Assembly: GCA_036271315.1 (NCBI GenBank)
Contig: DATBAV010000018.1
Coordinates: 124,001 to 188,000 of the forward strand
Source: VRUE01 sp036271315
Lineage (GTDB): Bacteria; Actinomycetota; Thermoleophilia; Solirubrobacterales; 70-9
DNA: 64,000 bases
Direction of reading: 5' to 3'
A program made the translations under genes and the position numbers. Of this stretch, positions 51,101 to 57,555 are shown piece after piece. The notes under the pieces are model-generated. The model saw only the letters and a list, made by a program, of their open reading frames with translations. It made no database searches and was not told where the DNA came from. Each line of letters starts with the position of its first letter. The stretch's first letter is position 1.

Positions 51101-52711
51101 AGCGGCCGAGTCAGCGCTGACTCCGAACCGGGCCCGGTGATCGGCGCCTTCTCGGGGGCGATCGGGGAAAATATCGTCTTCCTTGGCGAAGGACGTCAGG
51201 GCTTGTACGCGATCAACGGTGAAGGTGCCGGCGAAGAAGAAGAAGAACTCCTCGTGACTTGCGAGGGGCTCGGCGGCGGCGACAACTGTGAGCTGGTCGC
51301 CCCGCGGATATCGCCGGACGGCAAGTCGATCGTGGTCGAGGTTCGGGAAAGGGAAGCGCCCGTCGGTCAGGGGGCCGTGTACGTAATGAACTTCGACGGC
51401 TCCGAAGCGCACGCGATCGGCATCGGCAGCGAACCCTCTTGGTCGAGCGACGGAGCACAGGTCTATTACGTCCAGGGTGGGGAAGAAGATGCTGAAGAAG
51501 AAACCCAGCTCGTAGCTGTCTGGGCCGACGGCTCGGACCCCGAGGAACCCGAACTGCTAGGTGAAATTCCGGCGGTAGCCGAATCGGCGGGCGTGTCTTC
51601 GAGTGGTGACACCATCGTGTACTCGTCTTGGAACCCGCACACGGAAAGAAGTGAGATCTTCGTTACCAGGCGCGGGCTCGGTACGACTCAGCTCGACCTT
51701 GGCCCGGGAATCAGTGAAGGCTTTTCGCCGCGCCTCTCCCCGGACGGCACCGGCATTGTTTTTGCCGGCGAAACCGAATTCGACCGCGTCAACCTCCGCG
51801 AGGAGCGTCTTTACGAAGTCAATCTCAACGGCAGTAACCTGCACGCAATCACTCCCGATTTCAGCAATAAATGGGGGGTCGAATATGGTCCAGTCAGTTT
51901 CGTTGGCAACGACATGCTCGTCTCCCGGCAGTTCTCTTACGGCATCATCGCTTTCGTGGGTGGTGGCAATGGTGTGCATAAATTCCCAGCTGAAGTGCTG
52001 CGGATGCATGCCGAAGGCAGTCACGCCCGGTCGCTTCAGGTCAATGGCTTGGAACCGGACGCTCTCACCCTCGCCGCGAGGCCGAAACTCGATTGCCCGA
52101 GTGGCGTGGAACGTTGCGTACCCTGGAATGACGAAGCCCGTGAATTGGCGGGTGCCTACGCGCGCAAGTGGTCGAATAAAACGGCCCCGAAGTTCAACCC
52201 GTCTTATTGGCACATCGGCAGCAACTGCACCAACTTCGTTAGCCAGGCTTGGCATAAGGCGGGCCAGGTATTCATGGGCGAGTGGTCCAAGACCGCGCGG
52301 ATGCGCTGGTGGGCGGACAAGAACCGGGAAACTAGGGAGGAGATGAACGATGCCAACTACAATTGGGAGAACGTGAATGGCTTCAGGGATCAGCAGCTCA
52401 ACTCAAAGCGAGCTCGCGATATGGGGCGATTGCTCTCGCCTGACTGGCAGGAAGCAGACGCCGTATTGATGAACTGGCGCGAAACGTCTACAGAGAGGGT
52501 TCTCGACCACACGGTGATCGTCACGGAGTCTGACCAGGAAGGCCGGTTCATTTCTTCGGAGACCGAAGCCAGGAACAATATTCGGTGGAACGATTACTAC
52601 AATAAGGTGGTTCCTGAATTCTTCGAAAAAGACAACAATGCATTGAAATATCCGGAAGGCTGGACCTGGGACGTGATCCGACCCACCTTCAAGGCCTCAA
52701 ATCTTGAATAG
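42149..52711 (+). CDS. Giant exported multidomain protein with C-terminal amidase-like domain
   Basis: A 3,520-residue protein. Residues 1-31: signal peptide (IVAVLVLGVGVSVAPAIAS). About 35-318: six NHL repeats (for example GNVWIADTGNDRIEGF). About 319-408: cadherin-like Ig. About 410-612 and 621-831: two LamG/concanavalin-like domains (AYSFNEEEG, FTLEAWVRP, DEVRLY). About 831-3000: 22 Ig-like repeats with a YQWQRCD core. About 3005-3320: TolB/WD-like propeller (RISPDGKSI). About 3325-3515: amidase_6-like domain, FNPSYW, SNCTNFVSQAWHKAG (Cys3360), LDHTVIVTE (His3454). GTG start after aaggggagaggga. GAA rather than GAG is used for Glu, unlike many neighbours. Coupled to two membrane genes downstream. 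Likely surface exposed and processed. Confidence 0.9.
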   Translation: MSCQKGLVFCASIVAVLVLGVGVSVAPAIASDAAAYESAFGSSGSATGKFSGPAGVAVDSEGGVWVVDRGNDRVEHFSAAGEYLGQFGSTGSGNGELAGPTAITIDSSGNVWIADTGNDRIEGFSPTGEFLDSVGTHGTESGEFDSPRGIVADLAGHIWVADSGNGRLQEFNEAGEFIRVAGIAGFEESPLAEPEGLDIGPYGTVWVADTQADRVVVFSSTGEFVRQFGSPGSKTGQFASPETIDVDHKGNVWVADTLNRVQQFDEDGIYFGQFGASGSGAGQLDFSTIPGLASDGEDDLWVSDPGNHRVQRWTTAVAPLCHTREVSTKVDEPVVVEAGDFECRGDGPLEFELAAGPEHGDVGGFDAEKGTFTYSPTTGFDGSDSVEFVAKNSHGESSPQVITIQVGARLIAAYSFNEEEGLYAHDSAGHHTGILHGPHWTPSGFYGGALNFDGENDQVTIPASHELDFQKGFTLEAWVRPRALHGRPGPLLVRESSASPFYSYMLDVQNSSGFPSARLASDESEAEVTYPEILPTYEWSHVAVTSDGEQMKFYVDGSLVKTAPAVSLAEADGPLQLGGSEVLGDYFEGSIDEVRLYAEPRDEVEIGDYYVTQVGPPNRPHPIAAYSFDEGKGEIARDSAGAHDGSVEGATWTSEGKFGSALEFDGEDDQVTIPASGDLDLSEAFTLDAWVRPSEAHALSPVIAKEDSGEANPYGYVLYGEGESEAPAAYVAKDETTPTHLDGTTALPANTWSHLAVTSNGEQMHLYVNGELVQSGPAVPVKASDGALRIGGSELLGQHFAGRIDEVRIYDRVLGVEEIEEDRDSAILADYAVTIAGEPMAGERLVAIPGDWPSYGAPMNSRFQWERCDEGGGECEEVNGENRRSYLLGGEDIGHTLRVVMAAHGVPPAQPMANVRSAPTGVVTGWPPVAFGEPPRIDGHAAVGATVSVDPGGWSPSGLDLSYQWQRCEPGGKGCEALPGAEAQDYAIQALDQGSVLAVAVTGSTSSGSETVESEPSDVVAGPSLLATAAPSIEETASPLGEEMRADPGTWSGGTGARYSYQWQRCESEAGCVDIPEADGAVYWPGEEDAWRTLRVAVTARTENGRGYATSTPTPIIESALPANTVLPRLLGVAREGEILEGDGGSWTGFSPQHEEYVWLRCDAAGEECEAREEVENAALTDPELLLTEADVGSTIRLRVTTNSPYGPAVAESEPTAVIASVSGSSPELTSPPAISGVTEVGEELTASAGIWSGAVSYRYQWQRCDSGGQQCEPIEGAERADYVTGEEDVGAILRLEVIARSGNENRGFAFASTGQSIRQAGAPDNTVLPILEGVAKEGEALHASGGTWSGSGPISYAYAWQRCDTEGCVPIDGQSGASYTLTGDDVQHTVRVLVAAENSSGTTTAVSAASEPVGSLAPKDETAPSLAGGDRVGATLTVGKGTWGGEPTISYAYQWRRCDSAGAACVDIPGETGGSYELAVADSGGTVRALVTATNSHGETSAESSPSAPISDAGGPTASQSPAVTGVAEEGEFLSAEPGSWEEAEEFSYQWQRCEAGVGVQECANIVGATSIVYVPGPGDVGAALRVAVLAVGGGGDASAVSPMTDAVTPVLASGEDPHSVANVTSPGIEGSAVAGETLSAEPGTWRSYPAPTLAYQWRRCDAGGKHCANIEGATSPSYPLADADIGGTVRVAVTASNGSRSRVAVSAATAVVTQTAPAALSPPSIQGEYGAVVDDEILLAEPGGWAGGKLSFSYQWRLCDAEGKGCEDIAGAVERTYEAKSSEIGSTLRVVVSVENELGSDSATSAATAVLIASAPFNRSAPVVLGETLQDGILEADPGGWRSTGEPSFTFQWERCDEGGGECESIAGAEEQTYLATAADIGSTVRVEVEASNELGTAKATSGVSEVIGPPLLPSLGEELPWIEGFTSFGRELEARPGQWNGHQPINFSYQWQRCDESGEACENIVGATKSIYLIAGADLESRIRLKVTASNTSGSASEFTEPTVVIGDEAPSISQPPTISGGIQRPGFEFEATPGSWYGSGPLEFAYQWQRCDLFGSSCEDLEGEIGKTYLSTTADIRHLVRAVVTATGPLGSESASSEFSRVLPFPSENTASPAISGSAVVGSSLSANSGEWTPKPDEFAYQWQRCSASGTECASIPFEWASKYTLATADIGKTVRVRVTALNEGEEEGVSAVSEVSGTVNSSGPYNLALPVLSTTTPIVGTELSTTPGSWAGLPTLTYSYEWQECFSSNTSSCFSIPGATASDYVPSEEQIGERLRVRVQAENSNGSMQVASALTERVEEGVPPPAENLEPPSIEGEPVPGGLLHLQVGEWNGAQSWEFAWERCYMGSSCELIGGEREEGYVPREADISWEVRAVVTGVGRGGDRESVATELVSIFEATAPIIETPPQIEGVAEAGRRLDATNGQWFGSPYISYDYLWKRCDAEGHSCVPVGTGGSYAPRRADVGSTISLQVTATNGGGSSTASGGHTEVVPPFGPIESLEPPTRGWRTPEFGSEYSATPGSWAGDPATHYQWQRCDPLTAEPETEALECADIAGAEDPGDFVPRRADVGFELRLEEVGSAPGEEDITVYSEPSEAVADEVIEAESSYAGRLEPGEVITADSGIDSGASLPLSVNYRFTRIGDEGPEELQNGESPDYELVAEDVGHEIEIEMTVQIGRADEAETVATRHIYLITAEVEAAPTNDALPAVVGEATTGSTLTADSGEWHGGGGPLDFAFQWQRCDEEGSACADIGGATAASYVPGSEDLGSTLRVGVTAKSGSAEQSAKSEPTAVVSAAVVASNEEAPAISGDLVEFGSAEANAGEWTGTAPISYAYQWQGCATAAGQGCLDIEGATEPTLHLDMSETGEWLRVLVTATNPGGKETVASELVGPIASAPPPNPTRAPSLSVVGPPNAGSTLMTDGGSWDNVDRSGLEYQWLRCNSEGESCDEIEGATQATYLTGEEDVEATLEVEVTATNSSGRVSADSEPGPVIGAFSGAIGENIVFLGEGRQGLYAINGEGAGEEEEELLVTCEGLGGGDNCELVAPRISPDGKSIVVEVREREAPVGQGAVYVMNFDGSEAHAIGIGSEPSWSSDGAQVYYVQGGEEDAEEETQLVAVWADGSDPEEPELLGEIPAVAESAGVSSSGDTIVYSSWNPHTERSEIFVTRRGLGTTQLDLGPGISEGFSPRLSPDGTGIVFAGETEFDRVNLREERLYEVNLNGSNLHAITPDFSNKWGVEYGPVSFVGNDMLVSRQFSYGIIAFVGGGNGVHKFPAEVLRMHAEGSHARSLQVNGLEPDALTLAARPKLDCPSGVERCVPWNDEARELAGAYARKWSNKTAPKFNPSYWHIGSNCTNFVSQAWHKAGQVFMGEWSKTARMRWWADKNRETREEMNDANYNWENVNGFRDQQLNSKRARDMGRLLSPDWQEADAVLMNWRETSTERVLDHTVIVTESDQEGRFISSETEARNNIRWNDYYNKVVPEFFEKDNNALKYPEGWTWDVIRPTFKASNLE
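44640..51150 (+). repeat. 22 tandem Ig-like repeats of about 98 residues
   Basis: Protein-level repeats in the giant gene, each with GxWxG, then Y[QEAV]WxRCD, a second Cys 7-14 residues later, GA-x(4)-Y, and a DIGxTLRVxVTAxN strand. One repeat near 50000-50230 has lost both Trp and Cys (YRFTRIGDEG). DNA copies are diverged, not identical, so expansion is old. Confidence 0.9.
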
Positions 52712-53225
52712 ACCAGTCATCCGATTTATTATTTTCTCCGTTCTCTGTCTGCTGGTCGTTGGAGCGCTGGCGATCATCCTGACCGGCCGTGGAAGTTCGG
52801 TCGAGGCGCACACCCAAGCCCTTGGTTCGACCACCGACGAAAAAGGCGTAATTGCGGCCCTGAGGGGGACTGGCTACCACTTCCGGTTCCGGAAGGTTCC
52901 CCGGGTCGAGGGATGGGATATCGTCGCCGGTGAAGCGACCCGCGGGGGTAAGGGCGTGCAGTTCGCAGTCGAAATCCGTCGCGCCGGGCCGATCGAAGAC
53001 GTTTCCGGCGACGAACTCAATCCCCAACCGCCGGCTGTCAGATATGCCTTTCGCGAAGAAGGCACGATAGTTGGGAACATCGTCTACCGGACTCAGATGC
53101 AGGCGCCAGAACGTGCTGGCCATGGCGTCGAACTGGAATTGAACAAGGCGGAGACGAAGATCGCGGTTCGGGTCGGGATCGCGCTTCGTCAACTGTTCGC
53201 CGCTCGATACCGGCCGGTGGGCTAG
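52704..53225 (+). CDS. Membrane-anchored protein downstream of giant effector, paralogue 1
   Basis: A 173-residue protein with one N-terminal membrane helix (VIRFIIFSVLCLLVVGALAIILTG, residues 5-28) and the rest probably outside. TTG start at 52704 overlaps the giant gene by eight bases, so they are coupled. The outer part has a repeat of strands (YHFRFRKVP, KGVQFAVEIRR, GTIVGNIVYRT) that aligns loosely with the next gene. No known family. Position right behind an amidase-like domain allows an immunity, chaperone or anchor role; not proven. Confidence 0.7.
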   Translation: MNRPVIRFIIFSVLCLLVVGALAIILTGRGSSVEAHTQALGSTTDEKGVIAALRGTGYHFRFRKVPRVEGWDIVAGEATRGGKGVQFAVEIRRAGPIEDVSGDELNPQPPAVRYAFREEGTIVGNIVYRTQMQAPERAGHGVELELNKAETKIAVRVGIALRQLFAARYRPVG

Positions 53226-53227
53226 GC

Positions 53228-53791
53228 GTGGCCTGGGCAAGACGAGCAGCCGGGATTGCGCTAGCGGCGATCGCTATCGGTGCCTTGGGAACTTTCGCTA
53301 TAGCGGCTGGTAATCGTGTGGCTAGTGGAGGCGACCCCTATCGGGTGACCAGCAGTCGACTCCGCGATGAGCTGGCCGCAAAGGGGATCGAAGCCAGATT
53401 TGTACAAGCACCCGGCCCCGTTCCCGCGGTCGCCGGTGTGGCCAAGATGGGGAACGCAGAGCCGGTCGGGTTTGAGTTCAGGCTTTATGCGGACAGCGAT
53501 CAGGCGACGGTTCGAGGATTGGGGAGGATGCACTCAACTGATTTTGGCTGGCCGAAGGAACAACTTGGCGTCATCTACCAACCCAGAGTGCGCGGCGTGC
53601 TCGGAAACGTCGCCTTCGCTGAGTATGAATGGCATAAACTCAATACCCACGGCGGTCGGGCGGCGGCACTTAGGTCTCAACTCGCCAAGCAACGGCTCCT
53701 CAGAGCGCTGGACGACGCCTTGTTCGGATCGTTTCCCACGAAGGATCCCTACGCACATGCGGTGCTGCCGGAGCCGTCGGAACGCGAATAG
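53228..53791 (+). CDS. Membrane-anchored protein downstream of giant effector, paralogue 2
   Basis: A 187-residue protein, GTG start two bases after the previous stop. N-terminal helix AGIALAAIAIGALGTFAIAAG (residues 7-28), then an outer domain: LRDELAAKGIEARFVQAP, EPVGFEFRLYAD, VRGVLGNVAFAEYEW, LRSQLAKQRLLRALDDALF. The order of these parts parallels paralogue 1 (AALRGTGYHFRFRKVP, VQFAVEIRR, GTIVGNIVYRT, VGIALRQLF), so the two look like a diverged tandem duplication. Function unknown. Lower GC than the window average, like paralogue 1. Confidence 0.7.
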   Translation: MAWARRAAGIALAAIAIGALGTFAIAAGNRVASGGDPYRVTSSRLRDELAAKGIEARFVQAPGPVPAVAGVAKMGNAEPVGFEFRLYADSDQATVRGLGRMHSTDFGWPKEQLGVIYQPRVRGVLGNVAFAEYEWHKLNTHGGRAAALRSQLAKQRLLRALDDALFGSFPTKDPYAHAVLPEPSERE

Positions 53792-53810
53792 GGACCCGGA
53801 GACCGGGAGC

Positions 53811-53870
53811 CTATTTGCTGGCGGTTAGCGTCGCGGGAGTGTAGGCGGTGCCTTCCTGGGCCGCCGCGGT
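53811..53870 (-). repeat. Right direct repeat (intact surface-gene 3' end)
   Basis: Same orientation as 41996-42055 with 54 of 60 bases identical. Together they bracket the 11.7-kb block that holds the giant gene and its two partners. Confidence 0.8.
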
Positions 53871-56774
53871 GATCGTTTCGGTGAAGGTGCCGGAGGATTT
53901 GGAGGTGAAGGTGAAGCTCGTCGCCGTTTCGGCGGCGCCTGTGCCGGGGATCGCCAGCGGGCTGCCGCTGACCGTGCCGCTGCCGGTCGTGACCGTGACT
54001 TTGGCCGAGTGGCCGGTACCGAGGGCGCTGACCGTGTTGCCGTAGGCATCGGTGACGGTGACCTTCGCTTTCACCGTGCCGCTGTTACCGAGGCTGGTAA
54101 CCGTGCAGGTGAAGAGGCAGGTCGAGCCGAGCGAGCCGGCGCTGATGTTGATGTTGGTCAGCGCCCACCTCGTGGCCGTGGTGGGGGTGACTGTGAAGAC
54201 GATCGGCGCGACGCTCGAGATCGTGCCGTCGCTGACCGAGACGCTCACCGATTCGGCCCGGTAGAGCTTCAGCAGGCCGTTCTTCGAGGAGGAGACCGAG
54301 GCCACGCCGGAGGTGAAGGTGATCGCCGTGGCGGTGCCGAAGTTGGTCGCGGTGCCGGAGCTGTTGGCGACGGTCGGCGCCGTCCCGTTGGGGCTCGACG
54401 AGGCGCCGGAGTAGGTCAGGTTGTGAGAGCCGGTGTAGGTCGTCACTGTGTTGCCGTAGCTGTCCTGGGCGGTGGTCGTGAGGTTGGCCGAGCCTCCCCC
54501 GACGAGGCTGGTCGTCGAGGCGGAGAAGGCGAATTTGATCGCCGTCCCCGGAGCGACCGTGACGGTCAGGGTGGGGCTGACGATTGAGCCTTCGGTGACT
54601 TTGAGGCTGGTCGAGCCCGTCTTGTAGAGCTTCATCGCGCCGTTTTTGGTGCCGCTGACCGTGGCCACGCCGGCGGTGAAGTTGGTCGGGGTGGCGGTGC
54701 CGAAGGCGATCTCGGTGCCGAAGGAGTTGGTGACGGTCGGCGTTTCCCCGCTCGGACTGGCCGAGGCGCCGGAGTAGACGAGGCTGTGGGAGCCTGTGTA
54801 GCCGGTCGCGACGTTGCCGTAGGTGTCCAGGGCGGTGGTGGTGAGGTCGTCGACTTCACCGACCGTGGGCGTGGTGTTGGCCGCCGTGAAGGTGAATTTC
54901 GAGAAGGCAAGCGGCGAGACGTTCACTTCCAGAGGCGTTTCGGTCGAGATCGTGCCGTCGCTGACTTCGAGGTCGGCTTCGCCGGCCGCGTAGATCTTCA
55001 TCAGGCCGTTCTTGGACGAGCTGACCGTGGCGATGCCAGCGCTGAAGGTGATCGCGGTTGCGGTTCCGAACGCGGTCGCCGTGCCGCCGCTGCTGACGAC
55101 CGTTGGTTTGTTGACGCCGATCGTCGCCGCCCCCGAGAAGGTGAGGTTCTTTGAGCCGGTGTAGGGAGTGGCGGCATTTTCGTATTCGTCCTGGGCGGTG
55201 ATCGTGAGGTTGTCGGAGGCTCCTGCCGCCGGGGTTGTCGACGCGGCGGCGAGGACTAGCTTGACCGCTGTGGCGCCGCTGACGGTGACGGTCAGGGCCG
55301 TGGGGGTGAGCAGGGTGCCATCGGTGGCTTTGAGGTTGGTCGAGCTGCTCTTGTAGAGCTTCATCACACCGTTTTTGCTGCCGTTTACCGTGGCAACCCC
55401 CGCGGCAAAGGTGATCACCGTAGTGCTGCCGAAGGCGACATTGGTCCCGGCAGAGCTTGAGACGGTGGGCGCGGTTCCGCTTGTGCTTTCCGAGGCCCCG
55501 GAGAAAGTGAGGCTCTTGGAACCGGTGTAGGAGGTAGCGATGTTGCCGTAGATGTCCTGGGCGGTGGTGGTGAGGCTGTCGGCTTCGCCTGCGGCGGGCG
55601 TCGTGCTGGTCGCGGTGAGGACGAACTTTGCCGCCGCCGCCGAGGACACCGTCACTTCCAGTGGAGTCGCGGTTGTAATGGTGCCTTCGGTGACCGAGAT
55701 GCTCGACGACTCCGCTTTGTAGAGGGTCATCACGCCGTTTTTGGACGATGAAACCGTGGCGACGCCGGAGCTGAAGGTGATCGTGGTCGCGGTTCCGAAG
55801 GCGGTCGCCGTGCCGGAGCTGTTGGCGACGGTCGGTTTGTTGGTGCCGATCGTCGTCGCCCCGGAGAAGGTGAGGCTCTTGGAGCCGGTGTAGGAGGTCG
55901 CCGTGTTGCCGTAGGCGTCGATGGCGGTGATCGTCAGGTTGTCGGCTTCACCCGCTGTCGGACTGGTGTCGGCCGCGGTCGGGACGAACTTGGATGCCGT
56001 CGCCGACGCCACGGTCAATTCCAGTGGCGTCGAGGTCGAGATCGTGCCCTCGTTCGCTTCGACGTCGGCTTCCCCGCGCGCGTAGAGCTTCATCACGCCG
56101 TTTTTGGACGATGCGACCGAGGCGACGCCGGCGGTGAAGGTGAGCGCGGTGGCGCTGCCGAAGTTGACGACTGCGCCGGAGCTGTCGACGACCGTCGCCA
56201 GGGTGCCGTTGGGGCTGGCCGGGGCGCCCGAGAAGGTGAGGTTGTGCGAGCCGGTGTAGGTGGTGACCGTGCCGCCTTTCGCGTCCTTGGCGGTGATCGT
56301 GAGGTTGTCGGCGGCGCCGGCGGTCGGAGTCGACGAAGTCGCGGTCAGGGTCAGGTGGTCGGCCGGGCCGACCGTCACTTTCGCCGTTTTGACCGCGCTT
56401 TCGGTGCTCCAGGTGCGCCACTTGGCGGTGACGACGTAGTTGTAGGTGCCGGGTTCGAGTCCGATGTCGGTGCAGGTGACGACGGCCAGCGTGGGTGAGC
56501 AGGTGCCGCTCGCGCTTTCACCGTTGCGGCTGACCTTGTAGGTCACGGTCCCCGATCCCGGCGCGGTGACGGCGCCCCAGGTCAGCGCGACGGTCCCTCC
56601 TGTCGCCGGGGTGGCGGCGGTGATCGTCGGCTGGGCGATCGCCGAGACGACCGCCGGGTTGCTGTTGCCGGCACCCGTGGTGGTGAAGTAGGCGATCGCG
56701 GTGCCGGTTGCGACCACCGCCAGCAGGGCGACGGCGACGATCCCGGCGATGCCGCTTGGGAGCAGCCGTCTCAT
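53811..56774 (-). CDS. Exported surface protein with six invasin-like Ig repeats
   Basis: A 987-residue Thr/Ser/Gly-rich protein. Residues 1-30 are a leader of the AYFTTTGAG kind (IVAVALLAVVATGTAIAYFT), followed by a fibronectin-III-like part (residues about 45-135: TITAATPATGGTVALTWGAV, TYKVSRNG). Then six repeats of about 120 residues, each with ADNLTITAxDAYGN, YTGSxxLTFSGA, PTVxxSSGTATAFGTATxITF and SSKNGVMKLY, like bacterial Ig (Big_1) folds, and a final module ending TASK. Last gene of a three-gene operon, start overlapping the previous stop by four bases. Likely cell-surface or matrix fibre. Confidence 0.88.
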   Translation of the reverse strand: MRRLLPSGIAGIVAVALLAVVATGTAIAYFTTTGAGNSNPAVVSAIAQPTITAATPATGGTVALTWGAVTAPGSGTVTYKVSRNGESASGTCSPTLAVVTCTDIGLEPGTYNYVVTAKWRTWSTESAVKTAKVTVGPADHLTLTATSSTPTAGAADNLTITAKDAKGGTVTTYTGSHNLTFSGAPASPNGTLATVVDSSGAVVNFGSATALTFTAGVASVASSKNGVMKLYARGEADVEANEGTISTSTPLELTVASATASKFVPTAADTSPTAGEADNLTITAIDAYGNTATSYTGSKSLTFSGATTIGTNKPTVANSSGTATAFGTATTITFSSGVATVSSSKNGVMTLYKAESSSISVTEGTITTATPLEVTVSSAAAAKFVLTATSTTPAAGEADSLTTTAQDIYGNIATSYTGSKSLTFSGASESTSGTAPTVSSSAGTNVAFGSTTVITFAAGVATVNGSKNGVMKLYKSSSTNLKATDGTLLTPTALTVTVSGATAVKLVLAAASTTPAAGASDNLTITAQDEYENAATPYTGSKNLTFSGAATIGVNKPTVVSSGGTATAFGTATAITFSAGIATVSSSKNGLMKIYAAGEADLEVSDGTISTETPLEVNVSPLAFSKFTFTAANTTPTVGEVDDLTTTALDTYGNVATGYTGSHSLVYSGASASPSGETPTVTNSFGTEIAFGTATPTNFTAGVATVSGTKNGAMKLYKTGSTSLKVTEGSIVSPTLTVTVAPGTAIKFAFSASTTSLVGGGSANLTTTAQDSYGNTVTTYTGSHNLTYSGASSSPNGTAPTVANSSGTATNFGTATAITFTSGVASVSSSKNGLLKLYRAESVSVSVSDGTISSVAPIVFTVTPTTATRWALTNINISAGSLGSTCLFTCTVTSLGNSGTVKAKVTVTDAYGNTVSALGTGHSAKVTVTTGSGTVSGSPLAIPGTGAAETATSFTFTSKSSGTFTETITAAAQEGTAYTPATLTASK

Positions 56775-57532
56775 CCTCGTGCGGTCCCGGAGAACGCCAG
56801 CGGGAACTGGGCCCGCTGGCAGGCGTCCTGGCTCACCGGCAGGTCACGCAACTGGATCGACGGCGCCGAGGCGCCCGCTGCGGGCAGGCTCACCGAACCG
56901 TTGGCCGGCACTTTGATCGGGGCCGCGCTGGAGGCGCTCGACCCGTTCAGCACGAGGTTTTCTGCGCTGCCGCAGCCGGGTGGGTCGGCCGTTGCCCTGA
57001 CCTGCAGGCTGGTGACGAGGATCGGCACCGGGTTCGGGTTGGTCAGCGTCAGCGGCAGCGCCTGCGCCGGTGCTCCCGGGTACAGCGCGCCGAGTCCGCC
57101 GAGCTGCGGCACGATCGAGAAGTCCTTTGGCTCCAACACCTGCCAGCGAAAGCGAGCGGTCTTGCTGTGCTTTCCCCGTGGACCGGAGCTGCGCACCGAG
57201 AAGCTGTGGCTGCCGGCTGCCAGCTTGCTGAAGCTCGCCGGTGCCTGGCAGGCACTCCACGGCCGGCCGTCGAGGCGGCACTGAAAGCGCGGCTTGCCGG
57301 CGCGGACGGTGAAGCTGAACTTGGCGTTGGTCGATGTGGCGAGCTTTTCGGGGTGCATGGTGATCTTGGGCTTGGGCAGCGAGGCGACTCCCTGGCTCCG
57401 CTCCGCCTTGGGAGCGGAGCCAGGGGTTGGGCCCTCATGGTGTGGGGCAGCCGCGTAGGCGACGGCGCCGAGGCCGGCGGCGATGCCGACCAGCACGGCA
57501 AGCAGGCCGCGCGTGGTGCGCGTGGTGCGCAT
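56771..57532 (-). CDS. Exported protein with Ig-like FQCRLDG domain
   Basis: A 253-residue exported protein. Leader LLAVLVGIAAGLGAVAYAAAP. Residues about 55-130 hold an Ig-like motif common in Thermoleophilia exoproteins (FSFTVRAGKPRFQCRLDG, WSACQAP, GSHSFSVRS). The second half (LPLTLTNPNPVPILVTSLQV, then QDACQRAQFPLAFSG) has the same fold pattern as the next protein's TLTMNETGTNQDACQG part. Middle gene of the surface operon; probably a minor subunit or assembly factor. Confidence 0.75.
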   Translation of the reverse strand: MRTTRTTRGLLAVLVGIAAGLGAVAYAAAPHHEGPTPGSAPKAERSQGVASLPKPKITMHPEKLATSTNAKFSFTVRAGKPRFQCRLDGRPWSACQAPASFSKLAAGSHSFSVRSSGPRGKHSKTARFRWQVLEPKDFSIVPQLGGLGALYPGAPAQALPLTLTNPNPVPILVTSLQVRATADPPGCGSAENLVLNGSSASSAAPIKVPANGSVSLPAAGASAPSIQLRDLPVSQDACQRAQFPLAFSGTARG

Positions 57533-57555
57533 AGCCCGTCAGTGCCCCTGCGGAT

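Noticed and set aside
44640..51150. CRISPR-like or DNA tandem repeat array
   Set aside because: Periodicity is about 295 bases, copies are diverged at DNA level, and the frame codes through it; it is a protein repeat.
42149..53791. Prophage or insertion sequence
   Set aside because: No integrase, transposase, capsid or terminal inverted repeats are seen; only 60-bp direct repeats formed from gene ends.
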